Both the position numbers and the translations under genes were made by a program. The notes below the pieces were generated by a model. It had not been told where the DNA came from. It saw only the letters and a program-made list of their open reading frames with translations, and searched no databases. Below, in pieces: positions 48,870-60,331 of a DNA stretch of 64,000 nt (position 1 is its first letter; each line of letters opens with the position of its first letter). Source of the DNA: Petrosia ficiformis (taxonomy: Eukaryota; Porifera; Demospongiae; Haplosclerida; Petrosiidae); contig OX345652.1 of NCBI GenBank assembly GCA_947044365.1, forward strand, positions 2,234,701 to 2,298,700. Reading direction: 5' to 3'.

Positions 48870-51315
48870 CCTGAGTCTCATGAGTCACTTTTAGTCTTTA
48901 TTAGTATCAAGATTCTCATGAGTCCCAAGAAGTCTCCCTGAGTCTCATGAGTATCCATTAGTCTCGCTGAGACTCATGAGTCCCCAGTAGTCTCTTTGAG
49001 ACTCATTAGTCCCCAGGAGTCTCTACGATTCTCATGAGTCCCCAGGAGTCTCTCTGAATCTCATGAGTCTCCAGTAGTCTCTTCGAGTCTCATGAGTCCC
49101 CAGCAGACACTTTGAGTCTCATGAGTCCCAAATAGTCTCTCTGAGACTCTTGAGTCTCCATTACTCTCCCTGAGTCTCATGAGTCCCCATGAGTCTCTAT
49201 GATTCTCATGAGTCTCATGAGTTCACAGTAGCCTTTCTGAGTCTCATGAGTTCCCAGAAGTCTCCCTCAGTCTCATGAGTCTCCATTACACTCCCTGAGT
49301 CTCATGAGTCCCCATGAGTCTCTATGATTCTGGTGAGTCTCATGAGTCCCCCGTAGTCTTTCTGAGTCTCATGATTCCCAGAAGTCTCCCTCAGCCTCAT
49401 GAGTCTCCATTAGTCTACCTGAGTCTCATGAGTCCACAGTAGACTCTTTGAGTCTCATCAGTCCCCAGTAGTCTCCCTGAGTGTCATGACTCTCCACTAG
49501 TCTCCCTGAGACTCATGAGTCCCCATGAGTCTCATTGATACTCATGAGTCCCCAATAGACTCCATGAGACTAATGAGTCTCCAATACTCTCCTTGAGCCT
49601 CATGAGTCCCCATGAGTCTATGATTCTCAAGTCTCATGTGTATGCACTAGTCTTTCGGTGTCCTAAGTAGACTCCCTGAGTCACATGAGTCCCCTTGAGT
49701 CTCCATGATTCTCATTAGTCTCATGAGTTTAAAGTAGTCTCTATGAGGTTCATGAGTCCCCAGTAGTCTCTATGAGTCTCATGAGTCCCCAGTAGTCTCT
49801 TGGAGTTTCATGACTCCTCATGATTCTCTATTAATCTCATGAGTCTCATGAGTCCACCGTAGTCTTTCTGGATCTCATGAGACCCTAGCATCATGAGTCT
49901 CCTTTATTCTCCCAAAGTCTCATGAGTCCCCCTGAGTCTCATGAGACTCCATTAGTCTACCTGACTCTCAGGAGTTCACAGTAGTCTTTCTGAGTCTAAC
50001 GAGTCTCTATGAGTCTCATAAGTCCCCTTTAGTCTTTATTAGCACCAAGAATCTCATAAGTAGACACCCTGAGACTCATGATTCTCCATGAGACTCGATG
50101 AGTCTCACGAGTTCCCAGTAGTCTCCTCAATCTCAAGAGTCTACCTGAGTCACATGAATCACCATAAGTCTCCTTCAGTCTCATGAGTCTCCATTAGTCT
50201 CGCTGAGTCTCATGAGTCCCGAGAAGTCTCCCTCACCCTCATTAATCTCCATTAGTCTACCTGAGTCTCATGAGTCCGCAGTAGACTCTCTCAGTCTCAT
50301 GAGTACGCAGCATTCTCTATGTGCTTCATGAGTCCCCAGTAGTCTCCCTGAGTCTCAATTGTCTCAATTAGTCTCCCTGAGTCTCATGAGTCCCTTTTAG
50401 TCTTTATTAGTATCAAGATTCTCATGAGTCCCAAGAAGTCTCCCTGAGTGTCATGAGTATCCATTAGTCTCGCTGAGACTCATGAGTCCTCAGTAGTCTC
50501 TTTGAGACTCATTAGTCCCCAGGAGTCTCTCCGATTCTCATGAGTCCCCAGAAGTCTCTCTGTATCTCATGAGTCTCCAGTAGTCTCTTCGAGTCTCATG
50601 AGTCCCCAGCAGACACTTTGAGTCTCATGAGTCCCATGATTCTCTATGATAATCGTCAGTCTCATGAGTCCACAGTAGTTTTTCTGAGTCTCATGAGTTC
50701 CCAGAAGTCTCCCTCAGTCTCATGAGTCTCCATTAGTCTACCTGAGTCTCATGAGTCCACAGTAGACTCTTTGAGTCTCATCAGTCCCCAGTAGTCTCCC
50801 TGAGTGTCATGACTCTCCACTAGTCTCCCTGAGACTCATGAGTCCCCATGAGTCTCATTGATACTCATGAGTCCCCAATAGACTCCATGAGACTAATGAG
50901 TCTCCAATACTCTCCTTGAGCCTCATGAGTCCCCATGAGTCTATGATTCTCAAGTCTCATGTGTATGCACTAGTCTTTCGGTGTCCTAAGTAGACTCCCT
51001 GAGTCACATGAGTCCCCTTGAGTCTCCATGATTCTCATTAGTCTCATGAGTTTAAAGTAGTCTCTATGAGGTTCATGAGTCCCCAGTAGTCTCTATGAGT
51101 CTCATGAGTCCCCAGTAGTCTCCCGGAGTTTCATGAGTCCTCATGATTCTCTATTAATCTCATGAGTCTCATGAGTCCACCGTAGTCTTTCTGGATCTCA
51201 TGAGACCCTAGCATTTTCTATGAGTCTCATGAGTCTCCTTTAGTCTCCCAAAGTCTCATGAGTCCCCCTGAGTCTCATGAGACTCCATTAGTCTACCTGA
51301 CTCTCAGGACTTCAC
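48870..51315 (+). repeat. 1.3-1.5 kb direct duplication in the distal array
   Basis: About 48900-49130 matches about 50407-50635 at an offset of about 1506; 49388-49990 matches 50711-51313 at an offset of 1323. The fall in offset reflects about 180 bp missing from the second copy near 50635. Landmarks are TGTATGCACTAGTCTTTCGG, GTCTCATGAGTTTAAAGTA and CTCTATGAGGTTCATGAG. Confidence 0.83.
50396..50417 (+). repeat. AT-rich long-monomer variant (representative)
   Basis: TTTAGTCTTTATTAGTATCAA plus one G replaces the end of a monomer and lengthens it by about 9 bases. The same variant recurs dozens of times in both polarities (for example 253-274 as its complement, about 52090, about 53826, about 57138). 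It is a useful marker because the sequence is unlike the GAGTCTC words around it. Confidence 0.85.
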
Positions 51316-51360
51316 AGTAGTCTTTCTGAGTCTCATGAGTTCCCAGAAGTCTCCCTCAGT

Positions 51361-53008
51361 CTCATGAGTCCCTATGAGTCTCTATGAGTCTCACAAGTCT
51401 CATGAATCCACAGTAGTTTTTCTAAGTCTCATGAGTCTCTCTGAGTCTCAGGAATCCCCTTTAGTCTTTATTATTATGAAGAATCTTATGAGTCCCAAGT
51501 AGTCTCTCTGAGTCTCATGAGTCTCCATTAGTCTCGCTGAGTCTCATGAGACCCCAGTATTCTTCTTAAGTCTCATGAGTCTCCATTACTCTCCCTGAGT
51601 CTCATGAGTGCCTATGAGTCTTCATTAGTATCATGAGTTTCATGAGTACCAAGCAGTCTCCCTGAGTGTCATGACTCTCCACTAGTCTCCTTGAGTGTCA
51701 TGAGTCCCCATGAGTCTCATTGATACTCATGAGTCCCCAATAGACTCTATGAGACTCATGAGTCTCCAATACTCTCCTTGAGCCTCATGAGTCCCCATGA
51801 GTCTATGATTCTCAAGTCTCATGTGTCCGCACTAATCTTTCAGACTCCCAAGTAGACTCCCTGAGTCACATGAATCCCCTTGAGTCTCCATTAGTCTGAT
51901 GAGTCTACAGTAGTCTCTATGAGGTTCCTGAGTCCCCAGTAGTCTCTATGAGTCTCATGAGTCCCCAGTAGTCTCCCTGAGTCTCATGAGTCCTCATGAT
52001 TCTCTTTTAATCTCATGAGTCTCATGAGTCCACAGTAGTCTTTCTGGATCTCATGAGACCCTAGCATTCTCTATGAGTCTCATGAGTCTCCTTTAGTCTT
52101 TATTAGTATCAAGAGTCTCATGAGTCCCAAGTAGACTCGCAGAGTCTCATGATTTTCCATGAGACTCGCTGAGTCTCAGGAGTCCGCAGCAGTATCTTTG
52201 ATTGTCAAGAGACTCATCAGACTACAGAAGTCTCCCTGAGTCTCATGAGTTTCCATTAGTCTACCAGAGTCTCATGAATCCCAAGCAGTTTCTATGAGTC
52301 TCATGAGTCCCCAGTAGTCTCCCTGTGTCTCGATTGTCTCAATTAGTCTTCCTGAGTCTCATGAGTCCCTTTTAGTCTTTATTAGTATCAAGATTCTCAT
52401 GAGTCCCAAGAAGTCTCCCTGAGTGTCATGAGTATCCATTAGTCTCGCTGAGACTCATGAGTCCTCAGTAGTCTCTTTGAGACTCATTAGTCCCCAGGAG
52501 TCTCTCCAATTCTCATGAGTCCCCAGGAGTCTCTCTGAATCTCATGAGTCTCCAGTAGTCTCTTTGAGTCCCCAGCAGACACTTTGAGTCTCATGAGTCC
52601 CAAGTAGTCTCTATGATAATCGTGAGTCTCATGAGTCCACAGTAGTCTTTCTGAGTCTCATGAGTTCCCAGAAGTCTCCCTCAGTCTCATGAGTCCCTAT
52701 GAGTCTCTATGAGTGTCACAAGTCTCATGACTCCACAGTAGTCTGTCTAAGTGTCATGAGTCTCTCTGAGTCTCAGGAATCCCTTTTAGTCTTTATTAGT
52801 ATCAAGATTCTCATGAGTCCCAAGAAGTCTCCCTGAGTCTCATGAGTATCCATTAGTCTCGCTGAGACTAGTCCCCAGTAGTCTCTTTGAGACTCATGAG
52901 TCCCCAAGAGTCTCTCTGAATCTCATGAGTCTCCAGTAGTCTCTTTGAGTCTCATGAGTCCCCAGCAGACTCTTTGAGTCTCATGAGTCCCCAGAAGTCT
53001 CCCTCAGT
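51361..53008 (+). repeat. 1.7-kb tandem unit, copy 1 (1648 bp)
   Basis: Matches the next copy at an offset of 1648 up to about 51667, where exactly 87 bp (three monomers) are missing, and at 1735 afterwards. Landmarks: TTTATTATTATGAAGAATC, TGTCCGCACTAATCTTTCAG and GCAGCAGTATCTTTGATTGT. Confidence 0.9.
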
Positions 53009-54743
53009 CTCATGAGACCCTATGAGTCTCTATGAGTCTCACAAGTCTCATGAATCCACAGTAGTTTTTCTAAGTCTCATGAGTCTCTCTGAGTCTCAGG
53101 AATCCCCTTTAGTCTTTATTATTATGAAGAATCTTATGAGTCCCAAGTAGTCTCTCTGAGTCTCATGAGTCTCCATTAGTCTCGCTGAGTCTCATGAGAC
53201 CCCAGTATTCTTCTTAAGTCTCATGAGTCTCCATTACTCTCCCTGAGTCTCATGAGTGCCTATGAGTCTTCATTAGTATCATGAGTTACATGAGTACCAA
53301 GCAGTCTCCCTGAGTCTCATGAGTCTCCATTAGTCTACCTGATTCTCATGAGTCCACAGTAGACTCTTTGAGTCTCATCAGTCCCCAGTAGTCTCCCTGA
53401 GTGTCATGACTCTCCAATAGTCTCCCTGAGTCTCATGAGTCCCCATGAGTCTCATTGATATTCATGAGTCCCCAATAGACTCCATGAGACTCATGAGTCT
53501 CCAATACTCTCCTTGAGCCTCATGAGTCCCCATGAGTCTATGATTCTCAAGTCTCATGTGTCCGCACTAATCTTTCAGAGTCCCAAGTAGACTCCCTGAG
53601 TCACATGAATCCCCTTGAGTCTCCATTAGTCTGATGAGTCTACAGTAGTCTCTATGAGGTTTATGAGTCCCCAGTAGTCTCTATGAGTCTCATGAGTCCC
53701 CAGTAGTCTCCCTGAGTCTCATGAGTCCTCATGATTCTCTTTTAATCTCATGAGTCTCATGAGTCCACAGTAGTCTTTCTGGATCTCATGAGACCCTAGC
53801 ATTCTCTATGAGTCTCATGAGTCTCCTTTAGTCTTTATTAGTATCAAGAGTCTCATGAGTCCCAAGTAGACTCACAGAGTCTCATGATTTTCCATGAGAC
53901 TCGCTGAGTCTCAGGAGTCCGCAGCAGTATCTTTGATTGTCAAGAGACTCATCAGACTACAGAAGTCTCCCTGAGTCTCATGAGTTTCCATTAGTCTACC
54001 AGAGTCTCATGAGTCCCAAGCAGTTTCTATGAGTCTCATGAGTCCCCAGTAGTCTCCCTGTGTTTCAATTGTCTCAATTAGTCTCCCTGAGTCTCATGAG
54101 TCCCTTTTAGTCTTTATTAGTATCAAGATTCTCATGAGTCCCAAGAAGTCTCCCTGAGTGTCATGAGTATCCATTAGTCTCGCTGAGACTCATGAGTCCT
54201 CAGTAGTCTCTTTGAGACTCATTAGTCCCCAGGAGTCTCTCCAATTCTCATGAGTCCCCAGGAGTCTCTCTGAATCTCATGAGTCTCCAGTAGTCTCTTT
54301 GAGTCCCCAGCAGACACTTTGAGTCTCATGAGTCCCAAGTAGTCTCTATGATAATCGTGAGTCTCATGAGTCCACAGTAGTCTTTCTGAGTCTCATGAGT
54401 TCCCAGAAGTCTCCCTCAGTCTCATGAGTCCCTATGAGTCTCTATGAGTGTCACAAGTCTCATGACTCCACAGTAGTCTGTCTAAGTGTCATGAGTCTCT
54501 CTGAGTCTCAGGAATCCCTTTTAGTCTTTATTAGTATCAAGATTCTCATGAGTCCCAAGAAGTCTCCCTGAGTCTCATGAGTATCCATTAGTCTCGCTGA
54601 GACTAGTCCCCAGTAGTCTCTTTGAGACTCATGAGTCCCCAAGAGTCTCTCTGAATCTCATGAGTCTCCAGTAGTCTCTTTGAGTCTCATGAGTCCCCAG
54701 CAGACTCTTTGAGTCTCATGAGTCCCCAGAAGTCTCCCTCAGT
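53009..54743 (+). repeat. 1.7-kb tandem unit, copy 2 (1735 bp)
   Basis: The full-length unit. It contains the three monomers absent from copy 1 (about 53316-53402) and matches the following partial copy at an offset of 1735. Confidence 0.92.
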
Positions 54744-55297
54744 CTCATGAGACCCTATGAGTCTCTATGAGTCTCACAAGTCTCATGAATCCACAGTAGT
54801 TTTTCTAAGTCTCATGAGTCTCTCTGAGTCTCAGGAATCCCCTTTAGTCTTTATTATTATGAAGAATCTTATGAGTCCCAAGTAGTCTCTCTGAGTCTCA
54901 TGAGTCTCCATTAGTCTCGCTGAGTCTCATGAGACCCCAGTATTCTTCTTAAGTCTCATGAGTCTCCATTACTCTTCCTGAGTCTCATGAGTGCCTATGA
55001 GTCTTCATTAGTATCATGAGTTACATGAGTACCAAGCAGTCTCCCTGAGTCTCATGAGTCTCCATTAGTCTACCTGATTCTCATGAGTCCACAGTAGACT
55101 CTTTGAGTCTCATCAGTCCCCAGTAGTCTCCCTGAGTGTCATGACTCTCCAATAGTCTCCCTGAGTCTCATGAGTCCCCATGAGTCTCATTGATATTCAT
55201 GAGTCCCCAATAGACTCCATGAGACTCATGAGTCTCCAATACTCTCCTTGAGCCTCATGAGTCCCCATGAGTCTATGATTCACAAGTCTCATGTGTC
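54744..55297 (+). repeat. 1.7-kb tandem unit, copy 3 (partial)
   Basis: Matches copy 2 until about 55295, where ATCTTTCAGAGTCCC is replaced by GTCTTTCATAGTTCC and the path departs. The match is close to perfect; changes are rare, such as CTCTTCCTGAG near 54972. Confidence 0.9.
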
Positions 55298-58200
55298 CGC
55301 ACTAGTCTTTCATAGTTCCAAGTAGTCTCCCTGAGTCTCATGAGTTCCCAGGAGTCTCTATGATTCTCATGTATCTCATGAGTCTCCAGTAGTCTCCCTG
55401 AGTCTCATGAGTCCCCAGCAGTTTCCCTGAGTCTCATGAGTCCCTTTAGTTTTTATTTGTATCAAGAATCACATGAGTCTCCCTGAGACTCATGAGACTC
55501 CATTAATCTCTCTGAGTCTCGTGAGACCCCAGTAGTCTTCTTAAGTCTCATGAGTCTCCATTACTCTCCCTGAGTCTCATGAGTGCCTATGAGTCTTCAT
55601 TAGTATCATGAGTTTCATGAGTACCAAGCAGTCTCCCTGAGTCTCATAAGTCTCCATTTGTCTTCCTGAGTCTCATGAGTCCACAGTAGACTCTTTGAGT
55701 CTCATCAGTCCCCAGTAGTCTCCCTGAGTGTCATGACTCTCCACTAGTCTCCCTGAGTCTCATGAGTCCCCATGAGTCTCATTGATACTCATGAGTCCCC
55801 AATAGACTCCATGAGACTAATGAGTCTCCAATAATCTCCTTGAGCCTCATGAGTCCCCATGAGTATATGATTGTCAAGTCTCATGTGTCCGCACTTGTCT
55901 TTCGGAGTCTCCCTGAGTCACATGAGTCTCCTTGAGTCTCCATGATTCTCATTAGTCTCAATAGTGTACAGTAGTCTCTATGAGGTTCATGAGTCCCCAG
56001 TAGTCTCTATGAGTCTCATGAGTCCCCAGTAGTCTCCCGGAGTCTCATGAGTCCTCATGATTCTCTATTAATCTCATGAGTCTCATGAGTCCACCGTAGT
56101 ATTTCTGGATCTCAGGAGACCCTAGCATTCTCTTTGAGTCTCCTTTAGTCTCCCAAAGTCTCATGAGTCCCCCTGAGTCTCATGAGTTTCCATTAGTCTG
56201 CCTGACTCTCAGGAGTCCACAGTAGTCTTTCTGAGTCTCATGAGTACCCTTTAGTCTTTATTAGTATCAAGAGTCTCATAATTCCCAAGTAGTCTCCCTG
56301 AGTCTCATGATTCTCCATGAGACTCTCTGAGTCTCATGAGTCTCCAGAAGTCTTTTTGAGTCTCATGAGTCCCCAGAAGTCTATATCATTCTCGTGATTA
56401 CCCAGTAGTCTACCTGAGTTTTATGAATCCCCATCAGTCTATGATTCTCATGAGTCTCAAGAGTCCACAGTAGTCTTTCTGAGTCTCATGAGTCCACAGT
56501 AGTCTTTCTGAGTCTCATGAGTCCCCAGCAGTCTCCCTGAGTCTCATGAGTCCCTATGAGTCTCATGAGTCTCATGAGTCTCTCCGAGTCTCATGAGTCT
56601 CCTTTAGTCTTTATTAGTATCCAGAGACTCATGAGTCCCAAGCAGTCTCCCTGAGTCTCATGAGTCTCCATTAGTCTAGCTGAGTCTCATGGAGTCCCCA
56701 GTAGTCTCCCTTAGGCTCATGAGTCTCCATTAGTCTACCTGAGTCTCATGAGTCTCCAGTAGGCTATTTGAGTCTCATGAGACCCCAGGAGTCTCTATGA
56801 GTCTCATGAGTCCGCAGTAGTCTTCCTGAGTGTCATGACTCTCCACTAGTCTCCCTGAGACTCATGAGTCTCCAATAGTCTCCTTGAGCATCATGAGTCC
56901 CCATGAGTCTATGATTCTCAAACCTAATGTGTCCGCAGTAGTCTTTCGGAGTTGCATGAGTCCCCAGCAATCTCTATGTCGCTATTGATTCTCAAATAGT
57001 CTCCCTGAGTCTCATGAGTCTCCATTAGTCTCATTGAGTATCATGAGTCACCATGAGTCTATGATTCTCAAGTCTCATGAGTCGACAGTATTCTTTGTAA
57101 GTCTCTTGAGTCTGGCGGAGTCTAATGAGTCCCTTTTAGTCTTTATTAGTATCAAGAGTCTCATTAGTCCCAAGTAGTCTCCCTGATTCTCATGAGTCTC
57201 GATTAGTCTCGCTGAGGCTCATGAGTCCCCAGCAGTCTCTCTGAGTCTCATGATTCCCCAGATGTCTCCCGGATTCTCATGACTCTCCATTAGTTTCCCT
57301 GAGTCTGATGAGTCTCCAGCAGTTTCTATGAGTCTGATGAGTCCCCAATAGTCTCCCTGAGTCTCATGAGTTTCCATTACTCTCCTTGAGTCTCATGAGT
57401 CCTCATGAGTCTATGATTCTCAAGTGTTATGAGTCCACAGTAGTCTTTCTGAGTTTCATGAGTCCCCAGCAGTCTCCCTGAGTTTCATTATTTCCTATGA
57501 GTCTCTCAGTCTCATGAGTCTCAGGAGTCCACAGTAGTCTTTCTGAGTCTCATGAGTCTCTCTGAGTCTCATGAGTCCCCTTTAGTTTTTATTAGTATCA
57601 AGAGTCTCATGAGTCCCAAGTAGACTCACTGAGTCTCATGATTCTCCATGAGACTCGCTGAGTCTCATGAGTCCGCAGCAGTATCTCTGATTGTCAAGAG
57701 ACTCATCAGACTACAGTAGTCTCTCTGAGTCTCATGAGTCCCTAGCAGTCTCTATGAGTCTTATGAGTACCCTGTAGTCTCTATGAGTCTCATGAGTCTC
57801 CATTAATCTACCTGACTCTCTTGAGTTTTCAGAAGTCTTCTTGAGTCTCATGAGTCCCCAGTTGTCTCTATGATACTCATGATTCTGCAGTAGTATACCT
57901 GAGACTCAGGAATCCCAATGAGTATGATTCTCATGAGTCCATTACTTTCGCTGATTCTCATGAGTTCCAAGTAGTCTCCCTGAGTCTCAGGAGTCTCCAT
58001 TAGTCTCCCTGAGTCTCATGAGTCTCCATTAGTTTAGCTGAGTCCCATGAGTCCCCAATAGTCTCCCAGAGTCTCATGAGTCTCCAGTAGTCTTTTTGAG
58101 TCTCATGTGTCCCCAGTAGTCTCTATGAGTCTCATGATTCCCGAGAAGTCTCCCGGATTCTCATGACTCTCCTATAATCTCCCCGAGTCTCATGAGTCGC

Positions 58201-59109
58201 CAGCAGTTTCTATGAGTCTGATGAGTCTCCAGAAGTCTCTTTGAGTCTCATGAGTCGCCAGAAGTCTCTATCATTCTCATGATTACCCAGTAGTCTACCT
58301 GAGTCTCATGAATCCCCATCAGCCTATGATTCTCATGAGTCTCATGAGTCCACAGTAGTCTTTCTGAGACTGATGAGTCCCCAGCAGTCTCTATGAGTCT
58401 CATGACTCCCCAGTAGTCTCCCTGAGTCTAATTTGTCTCCATTAATCTCCCTGATTCTCATGAGTCCCCTTTAGTCTTTATTAGTATCAAGAGACTCAAG
58501 AGTCCCAAGTAGTCTCCCTGAGTCTCATGAGTCTCCATTAGTCTAGCTGAGTCTCATGGAGTCCCCAGTAGTCTCCCTTAGGGTCATGAGTCTCCATTAG
58601 TTTCATTGAGTCTCATGAGTCACCATGAGTCTATGATTCTCAAACCTAATGTGTCCGCATTAGTCTTTCGGAGTCGCATGAGTCCCCAGCAGTCTCTATG
58701 TCGCTATTGATTCCCCAATAGTCTCCCTGAGTCTCATGAGTCTCCATTAGTCTCATTGAGTCTCTTGAGTCACCATGAGTCTATGATTCTCAAGTCTCAT
58801 GAGTCGACAGTATTTTTTGTACGTCTCATGAGTCTGGCGGAGTCTAATGAGTCCCTTTTAGTCTTTATTAGTATCAAGAGTCTGATGAGTCCCAAGTAGT
58901 CTCCCTGATTCTCATGAGTCTCCATTAGCCTCTCTGAGTCTCTTGAGTCCTCAGAAGTTTCCCTGAGTCTCATGAGTTTCCATTAGTCTACCAAAGTCTC
59001 ATGAGTCTCCAGTAGTCTATTTGAGTCTCATGAGTCCCCAGAGGTCTATATGAGACTCATGTTTCCCCAGAAGTCTCCCGGATTCTCATGACTCTCCATT
59101 ACTCTCCGT
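55298..59109 (+). repeat. Distal array, terminal part
   Basis: B-polarity monomers with looser internal copies: TATGTCGCTATTGATTC at about 56967 and about 58708, GTCTGGCGGAGTCTAATGAG at about 57110 and about 58831, and ACCTAATGTGTCCGCA at about 56921 and about 58642, all at an offset near 1721. So a further 1.7-kb duplication, older and more diverged than the one at 51.4-55.3 kb, lies here. No gene is seen. Confidence 0.8.
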
Positions 59110-59115
59110 GAGCGT
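59105..59115. other. Abrupt junction of satellite and telomere-like DNA
   Basis: The last satellite words are TCTCCATTACTCTCCGTGAG, and CGTATACTCTCTAGAATG follows at once. No satellite monomer is recognisable to the right and no TCTAGGG word to the left. There is no target-site duplication or transposon end that I can see. Confidence 0.9.
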
Positions 59116-59610
59116 ATACTCTCTAGAATGTATCGTCTAGGGTATAGGGAATACTCTCTATGGTTTAGGGTCTAGTGTCTAAGGTCTAGTGTCTAGGGTC
59201 TAGGATCTAGGGTCGAGGGTATAGGGTCTAGTATCTAGTTTCTAGGATCTAGGGTCTAGGGACAAGTGTCTACATTTTAGGGTCTATGCCTAGTGTCTAC
59301 CCTCTGGAGTCAATGGTCTGGTGTATGGTATACTCTCTAGGGTCTAGGGACTAGGGTGTAGAGTCTAGATTCTAGGGTCTAGAGTTTAGAGTCGAGGGTA
59401 TATTGTCTAGGATCTAGGGTGTAGGGTATACTCTCTAATGTCTAGGGTCTAGGGTGTAGTCAATACTCTCTAGGGTGTAGGGTCTACGGTGTAGAGTATA
59501 CTCTGTAGGGTTTAGGGTCTAGCGTCTAGCGTCCAGGGTGTAGGGTCCTGTGTCTAGGGTGTAATGTACACTCTCTAGGGTCTACGATCTACGTTCTATG
59601 GTCCAGAGTC
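59110..59610 (-). repeat. Telomere-like block, G-rich strand on +
   Basis: Reads TCTAGGGTCTAGGG with TAGGGTATACTCTCTAGGGT inserts. It ends in the self-complementary GTCTAGAC at 59608-59615, where the polarity flips. Confidence 0.88.
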
Positions 59611-60285
59611 TAGACCCTAGACTCCAGATAGTAGAACCCAGAACCTAGACCCTAGAGAGTATACCCTACGCCCTAGACCCAGGTTCCTAGAGCTTGGACC
59701 CAAAAGAGTATACCCTAGACACTAAACCCTAGACCTAGAACCTAGACCATAGACCCTAGAGTCTAGACACTAGAGAGTATACCCTAGACTCTAAATCAAA
59801 GACCCTAGACGCTAGAGATTATACCCTAGAACATGGAACCTAGACCATAGACCCTATATCCTAGAAAGCATACCATACAACATAGACCAAACACCCTAGA
59901 ACCTAGAGAGTATACCCTAGACCCTAGGCTCTAGACCCGAGACCTTAGACACTAGACAATAGACCATAGAGCTTAAACTCTACACCCTAGATACTAGATA
60001 CTAGAATCCCAACCCTAGACCCTAGACACTAGACCAATGACCCTAGAACATAGATGCTAGGGAGTATACCCTACAATCTAGACCCTAGAAACTAGACACT
60101 AAACACTAGACCCTAGACCCAAGAGAGTATACTATACACCCTAGACCGTAGGCCCTAGACCCTAGAGAGTATAACCTCGACCGCAGGCCCTAGACTTTAG
60201 ACCCTAGACTATAAACCCTAGACTCCAGATAGTAGACCCTATGCACTTGACCCTTGACACTAGAAAGTAGACCCTAGTCCCAGAC

Positions 60286-60331
60286 ACTAAACCTTAAACC
60301 CTAAACCCTAAACCATAAACCATAAACCATA
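60286..60331 (+). repeat. Interstitial CCCTAAA telomeric tract 1
   Basis: About six 7-bp units in register, of which two or three are exact CCCTAAA and the others CCTTAAA or CCATAAA. Flanked by CCCTAGA words. Confidence 0.85.

Larger units (their letters stand above)
1..59109. repeat. 29-bp minisatellite array, whole extent
   Basis: Seen: the whole stretch is a diverged tandem repeat whose commonest monomer is GAGTCTCAT + GAGTCTCCATT + AGTCTCCCT (29 bp), or its complement. The third position block varies (CCATTAG, CCCAGTAG, CCACAGTAG, CCCAGCAG, CCCATGAG), and CCCT may become CTAT, TTTCT or CGCT. GAGTCTCAT and GAGTCTCC are themselves related, so an older 9-11 bp unit underlies the monomer; a pure 9-bp slip is seen near 8442. 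The self-complementary core CTCATGAG recurs in nearly every monomer. CpG is scarce. Copies differ enough that few adjacent monomers are identical, while distant blocks kilobases apart can be nearly identical, which is the mark of higher-order amplification. There is no gene in this stretch: reading frames are short and simply translate the repeat. Inference: constitutive heterochromatin. The family is not one I recognise by name. Confidence 0.97.
34328..59109 (+). repeat. Single-polarity satellite array B12 (24.8 kb)
   Basis: After the palindrome at 34328-34339 the monomer stays on the + strand to the end of the satellite. The first 1.1 kb (to about 35460) is still unit 1 sequence. Beyond that the monomers are more diverged and the long-range copies are shorter (0.25-1.7 kb). 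Single inverted-looking words such as GAGACTC occur inside monomers but never accumulate into an A block. No gene is seen anywhere in it. Confidence 0.92.

Noticed and set aside
1..59109. CRISPR-like array (repeat length 29)
   Set aside because: There are no unique spacers: monomers abut directly and vary everywhere. The telomere-like DNA also shows a eukaryotic source.
1..59109. Arrays of bZIP/AP-1/GCN4-type sites (TGACTCA)
   Set aside because: The usual word is TGAGTCT or TGAGTCC, which misses the required last A. Exact TGACTCA or TGAGTCA occurs only now and then, about as expected from mutation of the monomer.
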